Shown here: one piece after another, positions 28,628 to 37,125 of the stretch
Position numbering within the stretch: position 1 is the stretch's first letter
Layout of the letters: each line of letters opens with the position of its first letter
Source: CAVXFB01 sp963760935
GTDB lineage: Bacteria > Planctomycetota > Planctomycetia > Pirellulales > Thermoguttaceae
Reading direction: 5' to 3'
DNA length: 64,000 nt
Assembly (NCBI GenBank): GCA_963760935.1
Contig: CAVXFB010000008.1
Span: forward strand, 1,178,001 to 1,242,000
The notes under the pieces: generated by a model
Database searches by the model: none
Seen by the model: only the letters and a program-made list of their open reading frames with translations
Told to the model about the DNA's origin: nothing
Position numbers and translations under genes: made by a program

Positions 28628-29086
28628 CGGCGCATCAGGTGCGACTCACATATTGCGTATGATGTCGCCGAATTGCCAGCGATTCCCCATTGGAACCGTA
28701 GGGTCCGCCGTGCGGACAGAAGCCGTAGGGTCCGCCATGCGGACCGTAGCGGTACGGCACGTTCACGTAGCAGCTCATTTGTACGAGTAGAGTCCCGCCT
28801 GCAATCGTCGAATGCCGCTGTCGATTCGCCGTCTGAAACAACACGAACGGGCACTGGCAGAGCTGGTGGCGCCCGCGTGGCATAGTCGCTATGGCCAACG
28901 ATGGCAGGTGAAAACGGTCATGAGTATGTTGAAGCGGTTGTTGAGAGCCGCTTTACGAGTGAGGCAGTATTGGCCCAAGGTCGAGAGATCTTCCTGCGAG
29001 CACTCACCCTCACTATAATGAGCCTCTGGCGGTGCAGGGTTTTCTGCGGAGTAACTCCAACCCGATAATTGTGTATGCTGTCCCCC
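28309..29086. repeat. long direct repeat, copy 2 (metE 3' fragment, REPs, transposase relic 5)
   Basis: Near-identical to 21665-22442. Begins within metE codons (IAALDADVISIEASRSDMEL) immediately after GTGTCCCCGGGAAATT and ends at TATGCTGTCCCC. Contains a promoterless 105-codon metE fragment, the two GGTCCGC REPs and the fifth transposase-tail relic (28812-29065). Confidence 0.9.
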
Positions 29087-29099
29087 GAGTTGCACTCAA

Positions 29100-29995
29100 C
29101 TACCGACGCGCCTCGGCCGGCTCAAACGCTTCGTACAGGGACGCCGGCTTGTGGGTATTCAAGTTGTCCATCACCAACACGATCTTTTCCGCCTCGGGAT
29201 AGTGTTCGTCTACCAACTCCCTAATCACTTGGGCGAAGTCAATCTTGGTGCGTCGATCAGTCACCTTAACGTGGCGTTGGCCTCCCAACGGCTCGAAAAA
29301 CATAAACAAGTTGGCCGTGCCATTTCGCTCGTACTCGTAGTCGACCCGTTGTGGTTGTCCCGGCTCGCATGGCAAAACAGGCCGTGTGTCTCGCACCAAC
29401 TGCTTGCTCTGCTCGTCGAAACACACTTGCGGCCGTCGCGGATCATAGGGCCGCTTGTACACCTCCAGCACGTCTTCCATCGCCGCCACAAAGTCGGCAT
29501 TCTGCTGGGGTGGAATCACCCATTGCTCTCTCAAGTGAGGCTTAAGTTCGTTTTTTTAAGCGTGCTACGTACGCATTCATGGCTGATGTCGTCCACGATT
29601 TGCAAGGCCACCAAGCGGTCGGCTAACAGGTGCAGTGTCCAACGGTTCCGGCCCTCCGGCGCTTGGCTGCACGCCAACGCTATCAGACGCGCTTCTTGTT
29701 CGCCGTCCAACTTGCGATACTGTCGGCCTTCCGCCCTCTTGCGGCAGACAGCCGCTGCCGCTCCGTCTTCCACAAAGCGTTGCCGCACACGGTACACCGT
29801 AGACAGCCCGACCTCGGCAAACTCGGCAATTCGTTCGTCGCTCCACCCCGGCCCCTGCTGCGACTGGTCGGCCTTGAGCAACACTCGCGCCCGTTTCAAG
29901 AGCGATTCACTCTGGCCTCCCTTACGCAGCAGCGACTGCAACCATTCTCGATCTTCGACTTTCAGCCGAACGACGTGCTTGGCTTCCTTGCCCAT
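29100..29995 (-). mobile_element. IS630-family transposase, 3' truncated, two frames
   Basis: First frame from ATG 29995 (GGAGAGGG ribosome site): helix-turn-helix part MGKEAKHVVRLKVEDREWL ... WSDERIAEFAEVGLSTVYRV, ending STLKKTNLSLT. The second frame continues ELKPHLREQWVIPPQQNADF with catalytic Asp in QVCFDEQSK and in IVLVMDNLNTHKPASLYEAF. The junction is a run of seven A in the coding strand (29548-29554), consistent with the -1 frameshifting known in IS630 elements. The sequence stops after FEPAEARR, so the last ~80 residues including the third acidic residue are missing where the TGTCCCCCGAGTTGCA repeat begins. Inactive remnant. Confidence 0.85.
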
Positions 29996-30079
29996 AATCC
30001 CTCTCCTGTTTGAATCATCCAAGACAGGAGAAGGCATAATCGAAAACAGTAAACAAGTCAACTCAGCCTTGAACGCCCT

Positions 30080-30216
30080 CTAGGCTTTGTCGGAAAACAT
30101 CGGAACCTCCCAATTGTCATTATGAGCGCAGCGAAGGATGTACGAGCTTTCCCGGCCTCGGAAGGGATCCTTCGCTGCGCTCAGGATGACATGTTCGCCT
30201 TTTGCGACAAATCCTA
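30080..30216. mobile_element. MITE-like element, copy A
   Basis: 137 bases with terminal inverted repeats CTAGGCTTTGTCGGAAAA / TTTTGCGACAAATCCTAG (16 of 18 paired), and internal arms GAGCGCAGCGAAGGAT and ATCCTTCGCTGCGCTC that form a strong hairpin. CTAG at each edge could be a 4-bp target duplication, and the GGCTTTGT end recalls IS5-group ends. The right edge supplies the TAG stop of fhs. The other full copy is at 35648-35785. Confidence 0.8.
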
Positions 30217-31905
30217 GAACAGTCCGACGATCTGCTCGTTCTCGTCGATGTCAATCGATTCGGCGGAGGGGACCTTGGGCAGACCGGGCATGGTCATGAT
30301 GTCGCCGGTGAGGACGACGACGAAGCCGGCGCCGGCCGAGACCATCACGTCGCGCAGCGGCACGTCGAAGTTCTTGGGGCGGCCGACCAAGAGCGGATCG
30401 GTCGATAGCGAATACTGCGTCTTAGCCATGCAGATCGGCAGGTGACCATAGCCGGCCTCCTGCAACTGATGGAACTTGTCGCGGAGCTTCTTGTCGGCCA
30501 AGACATCGGTGGCGCCGTAAATCTCGCGGCAGATGATGCCCACCTTTTGCCAGAGCGTACACGTATCGGGGTAGAGAAGCGAGAAGTCGGACTTGGTGTT
30601 CTCGACCACGTCGACCACGGCCTGGGCGAGTTCCTCGGCGCCGGCGCTTCCCTCGGCCCAATGGTTCGCGGTGATAATCTTCACCGTCAGGTAGGCGCAC
30701 TTATCCTTGATGAACTGGATTTCCTCGGCCGTATCGCTCGAGAAGTGGTTGATGGCCACGACGACCGGCAGGCCGAAGCGGTGGATGTTTTCGATGTGTT
30801 TTTTGAGGTTCTCGACGCCCTTGTCCAGGGCTTCGACGTTGGGCTTGCCCAGGTCCTTTAGCGGCACGCCGCCGTGCAGTTTCAGGGCGCGAACCGTGGC
30901 CACGATCACGACGGCGTTGGGGCGGATGCCCGACTTGCGGCACTTGATGTTGAGAAACTTCTCGGCCCCCAGATCGGCGCCGAAACCGGCCTCGGTCACG
31001 GTGTAGTCCGAGAGCCGCATGGAAAGCTTGGTGGCCAACAGGCTATTGCAGCCGTGGGCGATATTGGCGAAGGGACCACCGTGGATGAAGGCCGGGTTGT
31101 TTTCCAGCGTCTGCACGAGATTCGGTTTCAGGGCATGTTTCAACAACGCGGCCATCGCCCCGTGAGCCTTGAGGTCGGCCGCAGTTACTGGCTTTCGCTC
31201 GCGCGTGTAGGCCACGATGATTCGGCCCAGCCGCTCCTTCAATTCCATGAGCGATTCGGAAAGGCAGAAAACGGCCATCACCTCGGAGGCCACGGTGATG
31301 TCGTAGCCGGCTTCGCGCGGCACGGAATTGCCGATGCCGCCGAGTCCGACGATGATATTGCGCAGGGCTCGATCGTTCATGTCGACCACGCGCCTCCACA
31401 CCACTCGGCGCGGATCGATGCCCAGTGCGTTGCCGTGGTGAATATGGTTATCGAGCATGGCCGAGAGCAGGTTGTGGGCCAACTCGATGGCATGGAAGTC
31501 GCCGGTGAAGTGGAGGTTGATGTCCTCCATTGGCACGACTTGGGCATAGCCGCCGCCGGCCGCACCACCTTTCATGCCGAAGCAGGGGCCCAACGACGGT
31601 TCGCGCAGGCACACGCTGGCCTTCTTGCCGATGCGGTTGAGGCCGTCGCACAGACCGATGCTGGTCGTTGTCTTGCCTTCGCCGGCGGGCGTGGGCGTGA
31701 TCGCGGTCACCAGCACGATCTTGCCCAGCGGCTTGTTCTCCAGTCGTCGGTAGAGGTCCAACGATACTTTGGCTTTGTGTTTGCCATAGTGTTCCAGATC
31801 GTCGTCTTCGATGCCCAGCTTGGCGGCGATCTTGCTGATCGGCAGCATCGTGGAAGCGCGAGCAATTTCGATATCAGGCGGCAGAGTGCGAGCGGAAGTG
31901 GACAT
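30214..31905 (-). CDS. fhs: formate-tetrahydrofolate ligase
   Basis: ATP-dependent formation of 10-formyl-THF from formate. 563 residues, family length. N-terminal LPPDIEIARASTMLPI, the P-loop TPAGEGKTTTSIGLCDGL, LREPSLGPCFGMKGGAAGGG, FTGDFHAIELAHNLLSAMLD, NPAFIHGGPFANIAHGCNS, TEAGFGADLGAEKF, and the C-terminal VVVLTGDIMTMPGLPKVPSA. Together with metF and the methyl-THF methyltransferase upstream on the same strand it forms a one-carbon branch; no folD is present in the window. The stop codon lies inside the end of a MITE. Confidence 0.97.
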   Translation of the reverse strand: MSTSARTLPPDIEIARASTMLPISKIAAKLGIEDDDLEHYGKHKAKVSLDLYRRLENKPLGKIVLVTAITPTPAGEGKTTTSIGLCDGLNRIGKKASVCLREPSLGPCFGMKGGAAGGGYAQVVPMEDINLHFTGDFHAIELAHNLLSAMLDNHIHHGNALGIDPRRVVWRRVVDMNDRALRNIIVGLGGIGNSVPREAGYDITVASEVMAVFCLSESLMELKERLGRIIVAYTRERKPVTAADLKAHGAMAALLKHALKPNLVQTLENNPAFIHGGPFANIAHGCNSLLATKLSMRLSDYTVTEAGFGADLGAEKFLNIKCRKSGIRPNAVVIVATVRALKLHGGVPLKDLGKPNVEALDKGVENLKKHIENIHRFGLPVVVAINHFSSDTAEEIQFIKDKCAYLTVKIITANHWAEGSAGAEELAQAVVDVVENTKSDFSLLYPDTCTLWQKVGIICREIYGATDVLADKKLRDKFHQLQEAGYGHLPICMAKTQYSLSTDPLLVGRPKNFDVPLRDVMVSAGAGFVVVLTGDIMTMPGLPKVPSAESIDIDENEQIVGLF

Positions 31906-31980
31906 TGTGAGTGGTTAGTGGCTAGTGATTGGTAGTGATGCGGATCGTCGACGCAGTGGTCGTCGATTGGCCGTACAACT

Positions 31981-32852
31981 CTACGTCGTGTAGAACTCCC
32001 GCACGCGCATGAGTACGTCGAAACCATCGACCTTCAGGCATCCCTCCAGGCACTGCATGGCGGGATGGTCCGGCGTCAACCGCTCATAGTTTCGCTTGAC
32101 CGAGCCAATCACCATGTCGAGCCCGAGGGGCATGGCCTTTGTGAGAAACGCGCTCTCCAAAGGTCCTTTGACGGGCGAGCCGTCGGGCCGCTTGGGGGGC
32201 AGCATCACCGTGAAGTTGCTCAAGCCCACCGAGGCGTGGCAGCCGGCGAAGTGGGGATCGTTGTGGATCAGCTCCAAGGCGCCGAACAAGCGGTGGATGT
32301 TGCCCTCCGAGTCGCTGCCGATGGGAGCGATGCCGGGATCGATGATGCAGTCGTCGTTGGTTGCCCCGGGGCAGCGGTCGCGGAACGTCGCCACCAACTG
32401 TTGCGCGGCGGCATACGTTTCTTGCGAGCTATGGCAGGGCTTCGAGCGGCCGTCGACCATGTTCTCCGACACCAGCAGGATCGGCTTGAACGGTTGAATC
32501 TTGTAGAGATCGAACATGCCCAGCGCAGAGCGCTGATCGAATTGAGGATCGGCTTCTGGCCACCGGTGCGGGCGGCGTCGTACGCTTGCAGGCCGGCCAT
32601 CGCAATCGCGGGGTCGGGCGTATCGATCGACAGAGGCTTGGCCGTCACCGCTTGGATCTTCTTGACCAGATCGGCCATGAACTCCGGCGGGCGTGGACCG
32701 ACGTTTACGTCGATGTAGGCCGCGCCCTTCTCATCCTGGCTGCGGGCCAGTTTCAGAAGGCCGTCAATGTCGCCGGCATCGAAGAGTTTTTTCGTCGATG
32801 GCACCGAATCGTTGATCGATTCACCAATAATCGTCAAACCGGGAAGCGGCAT
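31981..32852 (-). CDS. methyl-THF:corrinoid methyltransferase (pterin-binding, AcsE/MetH-like; frame break)
   Basis: About 290 residues after repair. Pterin-binding barrel: LTIIGESINDSVPSTKKLF, EKGAAYIDVNVGP, KPLSIDTPDPAIAMAGL, PILNSISALR, then after a one-base deletion at the GCGC of 32523-32526 LGMFDLYKIQPFKPI ... DDCIIDPGIAPIG and HASVGLSNFTVMLP. It moves methyl from 5-methyl-THF to a corrinoid protein. It lies between metF and fhs on the same strand, with the corrinoid protein gene just upstream of metF. The ribosome site TAGGAGG precedes ATG 32852. AcsE and the MetH pterin module have the same fold; the absence of CO dehydrogenase genes favours methionine synthesis. Confidence 0.88.
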
Positions 32853-32884
32853 AATCAGGACCTCCTAAAGCAGTCATTCTGAGT

Positions 32885-32991
32885 TTATGTTGGTGTTCAT
32901 ATACGCGTCGTTCCAGATCATTGGTTACGCCCACGTAAAGCGTGCGCGAGGTATTTGTCAGAATGTAGACGTAGTACTCACACACGAAGTG
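32885..32991 (-). pseudogene. GIY-YIG endonuclease N-terminal relic
   Basis: Reading the minus strand gives EYYVYILTNTSRTLYVGV then TNDLERRVYEHQHK, the first ~35 residues of small UvrC-like GIY-YIG nucleases, here YVY...YVG. The rest of the domain is missing: the frame runs straight into the ribosome site of the methyltransferase gene. It sits beside a fragment of the TTCGCTGCGCTC repeat at 33006-33029. Confidence 0.75.
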
Positions 32992-32993
32992 TT

Positions 32994-34590
32994 CTATGTT
33001 TTCGGGAATCCTTCGCTGCGCTCAGGATGATGTTCCGCGTGGTGGTCGCGATCAAGGAAGGTATTGGCCCAGGAGGACGTTTCCTTGAGCGTGGCGTTGT
33101 AAATCGTTACCGGTTTGTCGAGCATCGATTCGGATTCGCCGTAGTACTTCAGGCGCTCGTAGATGCGTGCCCAAAAGCACTCTTTGTCGTCGAGCTCGCA
33201 GCGGCCGTCGGCCGAGCCGCCGCAGGGGCCGTTACGGCCGCACTTGGAACAGTACTTTTTCGGACACAGATATGCGCAGTCCGGCAGACTGCAATCGCCG
33301 CAGTCCTGGCAGCCATACATGGCCATCTTCGATGCTCGCTCCAAACGGTAGGCCATGCGGCTAAGAAAGCCCGGCTTGGCGTCCAAGCGAGTGAAGATGT
33401 TTTTCAGGAGCGGGTAGAGGGCCTTGTCACGCGTAAAGGCCATATCGTGCACCATCCGCGACAGCCGATAGTTCAAGCCAACTTCCTTCGACTTCGTCGG
33501 ATGCTTCAACGAGTCGAGATACTCGCGATTGATTCGCTGGGCGTCGCTCAGGCCGGTGAACTGATCGTGCTCGAACAAGAAGAACTCGTCGGGTTGGGAA
33601 AACTGGATCTCCTTGATGAAGTCCTTCCAGTCGGCCGGGCCATAGCTTTCGGCCAAGTCGATAATCGGGCCGAAGCCTTCGGCGTTGTGGATGCCGCCGA
33701 GGTACCCGGCCGCAAAGCCGAGACCCTTGAACACAGCGAGCTGCTTGGCAGCCAGCTCCTGGCAGAACTTCTTCCCCTTATCGGGACCGGCGGCGTACTT
33801 TTCGATCGTATTGAGCAACTCGCGGCTGACGACGCAGCCGGCGAGTTTGCCGCTGTGGAATAACTTTGCCACGCCCTTGGTCAGCAGATAGACATTGCCG
33901 ACGATCGGCACGCTAATGCCTCGGGCTTCGAGGAACAGCTTTACCTCGTGAAACTTCCGCATGTCGTAGCCGAGTTGCGGAATGATCCACTGGGCCCCGG
34001 CGGCAATCTTGCGGACGAGTTTGAAATACTGCGGCAGCAGTTCTCGCTCGTGGCGCTTGAATGGCGAAACGACGCCGCCGATGAAAAAGTTCGTTTTCGG
34101 CAGGGTCTCGGGTTTGCCGGCGCGGCCCAAGACACTGAGCCCCTCGTTCATCGACCGCAGAAGCGTAATCAGGCCGACGGAGTCGAGGTCGAAAACCGGC
34201 TCGGCACGGCCGCCGAAGCCGCCGGTCGGATAGTCGCCGGTGATTGCCAGGATGTTGTCGAAACCCTCGGAGGCATACGCGCCACGCCGCCGACTCGATG
34301 CCATTGCGGTTCATGTCCTTGCACGTCAGGTGCAAGACGACACGGCCGCGGCGCTGGGCCACGAGCCCGCCGAGCCAGTCGGGCGGAAGCATCGGGCCGC
34401 CGCCCGGATTATCGGTGATCGAAATCCAGCCGATGCGCGGATCGGCGAGCAAGTCGCCGGCGAACTTGGCGAGATTGCCTTGCGAATCGGCCAGTTGGAG
34501 GCCACGGGTCGTAACGACTTCGGCGCCGTAGTAGAACTGGCCGGACGAGAGCATCTCCCGGTATGTCAGGTTTTCGTGGGAAGCGGTCAC
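32994..34590 (-). CDS. metF: methylenetetrahydrofolate reductase with Cys-rich C-terminal domain (frame break)
   Basis: Reduces 5,10-methylene-THF to 5-methyl-THF. About 531 residues after repair. The MetF barrel starts MTASHENLTYREML, with ISITDNPGGGP, LTCKDMNRN, FDNILAITGDYPTGG and NFFIGGVVSPFKRHE. The C-terminal domain (YGCQDCGDCSLPDC, CPKKYCSKCGRNGPCGG) matches the MTHFR C-terminal cysteine domain (PF12225 type, also found in MetV of acetogens) and may bind Fe-S or zinc. The frame changes near 34280 at GGCGCG (an extra base). The last residues HPERSEGFPKT are encoded by a captured repeat arm, so the natural stop may have been lost. Confidence 0.9.
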
Positions 34591-34611
34591 GTTCGTGCAG
34601 GTCCGTAGCTC

Positions 34612-34680
34612 ATGTAGGGTCCGCCATGCGGACCATCCAGTGGATCGACCAAACGGTCCGCCCGGCGAACCCTACGGTCG
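34612..34680. repeat. REP hairpins (GGTCCGC family)
   Basis: GTAGGGTCCGCCATGCGGACC followed by a diverged inverted copy (GGTCCGCCCGGCGAACCCTAC), in the gap between the corrinoid-protein gene and metF. Same family as 22056-22112. Confidence 0.65.
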
Positions 34681-34695
34681 CTGTTGTCACACTTC

Positions 34696-35325
34696 CTACA
34701 CCAGTTTGCGTGCCAAGGATACCGCCGTGCTGGCGTTGTCGCTGTAGCCGTCGGCGCCGATCTCATCGGCATACTGTTGTGTGATGGGCGCGCCGCCGAT
34801 GATGACTTTGGTCGATTGGCGAATGCCGGCCTTCTCCAGGGCCTGAATGACGTTTTTCATCATGGTCATGGTGGTGGTCAACAGCGCCGAGAGGGCGACG
34901 ATCGTGCCGTCCTTCTCCTTGGCGGCTTCGACGAAGCGCTCAGGCGGAACGTCGACGCCGAGATCGATTACTTTGAATCCACCCCCCTCGAGCATCGACG
35001 CGACGAGGTTCTTGCCGATGTCGTGCAGGTCGCCTTGCACCGTTCCAATGACCACCCGGCCCACCGGCTCCAAACCCGCGTCAGCCAAGAGCGGCGTGAT
35101 CAGTTCCAGCGAGGTCTTCATGGCCCGGGCGGCAATCAGCAGTTCGGGCACAAAGTACTCATTGCACTCAAAGCGTTTTCCGACCTCGTCCATGGCCGGA
35201 ATCATGTACGTCTGCACTAATTCCGTCGGATTCGCCTTGTCGGCCAACGCCGCCTTGGTCACTTCTTCAGCCTTCTTGGCATTGCCGGTAAGGATGGCAT
35301 TGTACAACTCTGAGTAATCGGACAT
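34696..35325 (-). CDS. cobalamin-binding corrinoid protein (MetH cap + B12 domain type)
   Basis: 209 residues from MSDYSELYNA. GGAGGAG lies 7 bases upstream, and a longer in-frame start at 35400 is not supported. An N-terminal helical cap (MDEVGKRFECNEYFVPELL) is followed by a Rossmann B12 domain with the lower-ligand motif GDLHDIGKNLV (His about residue 101) and VIIGGAPITQQYADEIGADGY. The domain pair is that of MtaC/MtbC proteins and of the central MetH modules. It probably carries methyl from the methyl-THF methyltransferase gene downstream on the same strand to an acceptor methyltransferase. No methylamine or methanol methyltransferase is present, so methionine synthesis is the favoured role. 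Confidence 0.92.
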   Translation of the reverse strand: MSDYSELYNAILTGNAKKAEEVTKAALADKANPTELVQTYMIPAMDEVGKRFECNEYFVPELLIAARAMKTSLELITPLLADAGLEPVGRVVIGTVQGDLHDIGKNLVASMLEGGGFKVIDLGVDVPPERFVEAAKEKDGTIVALSALLTTTMTMMKNVIQALEKAGIRQSTKVIIGGAPITQQYADEIGADGYSDNASTAVSLARKLV

Positions 35326-35647
35326 CTGGTCACTCCTCCGGTAGAACCTGACGCGTGTGTATAGAAGCCTTTTATCATAGCGTTCGGTTGCTTTAAGCAC
35401 CAGACGCAGCGCTCAATTTGCAGGGGGCAGTTTTCCGAGCCCGCGTGGCTTTTTTTGCGGGAATTTCAGGAAATTGGACTCCTGGAAGAAGTTTTATGAC
35501 ACACATAGTGGCCCGGGGTTTCAACAGATGCCGGCTAACAGAAAGACTCTGGCCAGCGGGGAAGCTTGTGTTCCGGTCTGACCGGATTGTCCGAAGCCAT
35601 GGGCCGACGATGTGCGGCGATTGTTTCGCCTACCGGGCGTGGTTATG
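35326..35647. other. intergenic, no gene recognised
   Basis: 320 bases upstream of the corrinoid-protein gene, which probably contain its promoter. TTTTATCATAGCG near 35372 is AT-rich. No open frame with a recognisable motif. Confidence 0.35.
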
Positions 35648-35785
35648 CTAGGCTTTGTCGGAAAACACCGGCACTTCCCGATTGTCATTCTGAGCGCAGC
35701 GAAGAATCTACGAGCTTTCCCAACCTCGGAAGAGATCCTTCGCTGCGCTCAGGATGACATGTATGCCTTTTCCGACAAAGCCTAG
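35648..35785. mobile_element. MITE-like element, copy B
   Basis: 138 bases with near-perfect ends CTAGGCTTTGTCGGAAAA and TTTTCCGACAAAGCCTAG, and the same internal hairpin arms as copy A (GAGCGCAGCGAAGAAT / ATCCTTCGCTGCGCTC). Flanked by CTAG. Intergenic, upstream of csrA. Confidence 0.82.
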
Positions 35786-35851
35786 GTTGGTCGGGTTCGC
35801 CCAACGTCTAAGAAGTGATGCGTTCCATCTCCTCGTCTACTCCATCACACG

Positions 35852-36106
35852 ATGCTGGTCATCTCCAGAAAAGTTGGCCAGTCGATCCGTATCGGCGCGA
35901 AGATCTCGGTTTCGATCGAGCATCTTGGCAATGGGGCCGTCCGGCTCGGCATCGAAGCGCCTGCCGAAGCGTCTATTGTCGAACAGGGCGCGAACGATGA
36001 ACAGCGGATGCCGGCTTGGAAGCGAACATGGCTGCAGAGTCAGGAGTTGCTGGCTTCGGATAGCCGCGGCGACGAACAGAACCGCTCGGTCTCGGAGAGT
36101 ATTTGA
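35852..36106 (+). CDS. csrA: carbon storage regulator (translational regulator)
   Basis: 84 residues. CsrA/RsmA dimers bind GGA hairpins in mRNA leaders. The N-terminus MLVISRKVGQSIRIG and the RLGIEAPAEASIVEQG strand contain the conserved Arg and the hydrophobic core. The usual PxxVxVxRxE region is altered after APAEA, and a 30-residue divergent tail follows. Located 66 bases after a MITE and convergent with ftsQ, with a 3-base gap between the stops. Confidence 0.9.
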   Translation: MLVISRKVGQSIRIGAKISVSIEHLGNGAVRLGIEAPAEASIVEQGANDEQRMPAWKRTWLQSQELLASDSRGDEQNRSVSESI

Positions 36107-36109
36107 CGA

Positions 36110-37027
36110 TCACTTGTGGCTTGCGTTTTCGCCGAGCGTGCGAACGTCCAATTGTTGCGGCTGGCCCTGCCGATCATCGAACGAATCGTTGTCGTCGTAG
36201 TACTGCCGCAGCCTGGCAAGTTTCTCGGCGGCCGGCAGCTCGCCCGGGACGTTCGCGTGCGGAGCGTAGCCCCAGATGATTCGCGTGCCGACACGCGTCC
36301 GCAGGGCGAACATCGGCTCATTCGCACGGTGACCGGCGGCGGCGCTCTCTGCAGCATTGACCGGCAGCACTTCGATGCTGTAGAGCTTCATCTTTTCCCA
36401 CACCTTGCCCAGCGCGGCGGCGATTTCGGCTCCGCCGATGACCCGCGGGTCGTTCCAGCGTCGGCCGACCGGACCGATCGGCATTTGATCAACACCACTG
36501 AGGTGCGGATAACGCGCGGCCTCGACCGAGGTAAAATCATCGGGCGGCAACAGAGTGGCTTCGGCATCGACGGGCAGAACGCCACGGCCTACTTCCACCA
36601 TGCACACCGGCTGGCGGTACTCCAATTCGACGTAGACGGAAGCCGGGTGACGTTTAACGACCGATCGCACGCTCGCCACCCACGGAAGCTGCTTGAACGC
36701 GCTGCGGGTCCGCTCGATGAGCGAGTCGTCCATGAGCGAAAGCTCTCCGTCGAGCGTTGGCTGGCGGAACGCGGCGGCCCGGATATCGGTCTGAATCCAC
36801 TTAGGCGGCGGGTTGATTTCGACCTGCTCCGGTCCCACGATATACTCGGGCGACCGGAGGATTCGCGACCCCAATCGCATCCATGCCCAATACGATCCGC
36901 CGGCGAGAATCGCCACGACGAGGGCCAGGATGAGCACCGGACGGCCGGTCCCCCACAGCCAGCGGCCGAGCGTACGCTGCCAAGCGGGCACGAGTGGAGA
37001 CGGCGTCTTTTTCTTTGCAGCGCTCAT
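36110..37027 (-). CDS. ftsQ: FtsQ-like POTRA membrane protein
   Basis: 305 residues. A basic cytoplasmic N-terminus (MSAAKKKTPSPLVPAW), a single membrane segment (PVLILALVVAILAGGSYWAW), a POTRA-like part with LPWVASVRSVVKRHPASVYVELEYRQPVCMVEV, and a C-terminal beta region. The PWVxxVxVxRxxPxxxxVxVxERxPxA pattern is the FtsQ/DivIB signature. It follows murC and murB in the order seen in division clusters. Planctomycetes are known to lack FtsZ, so this protein cannot act in a classical divisome. The gap to murB is 98 bases. Confidence 0.78.
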   Translation of the reverse strand: MSAAKKKTPSPLVPAWQRTLGRWLWGTGRPVLILALVVAILAGGSYWAWMRLGSRILRSPEYIVGPEQVEINPPPKWIQTDIRAAAFRQPTLDGELSLMDDSLIERTRSAFKQLPWVASVRSVVKRHPASVYVELEYRQPVCMVEVGRGVLPVDAEATLLPPDDFTSVEAARYPHLSGVDQMPIGPVGRRWNDPRVIGGAEIAAALGKVWEKMKLYSIEVLPVNAAESAAAGHRANEPMFALRTRVGTRIIWGYAPHANVPGELPAAEKLARLRQYYDDNDSFDDRQGQPQQLDVRTLGENASHK

Positions 37028-37125
37028 CGGGTGGTCACAAATGGCGAATGACGAAAGCCGAATGACGAAGGAATGTCAAAATGTTCGGTTGAATTGCTTC
37101 GATATTCCAATGTCGGCATTCGTCG

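Noticed and set aside
34696..35325. Methylamine-type corrinoid protein with pyrrolysine genes
   Set aside because: No MttB/MtbB/MtmB-like methyltransferase or pyl gene lies nearby; the neighbours are folate one-carbon enzymes.
31905..35325. Complete Wood-Ljungdahl pathway
   Set aside because: Only methyl-branch genes are present; no CO dehydrogenase/acetyl-CoA synthase, folD or formate dehydrogenase is in the window.
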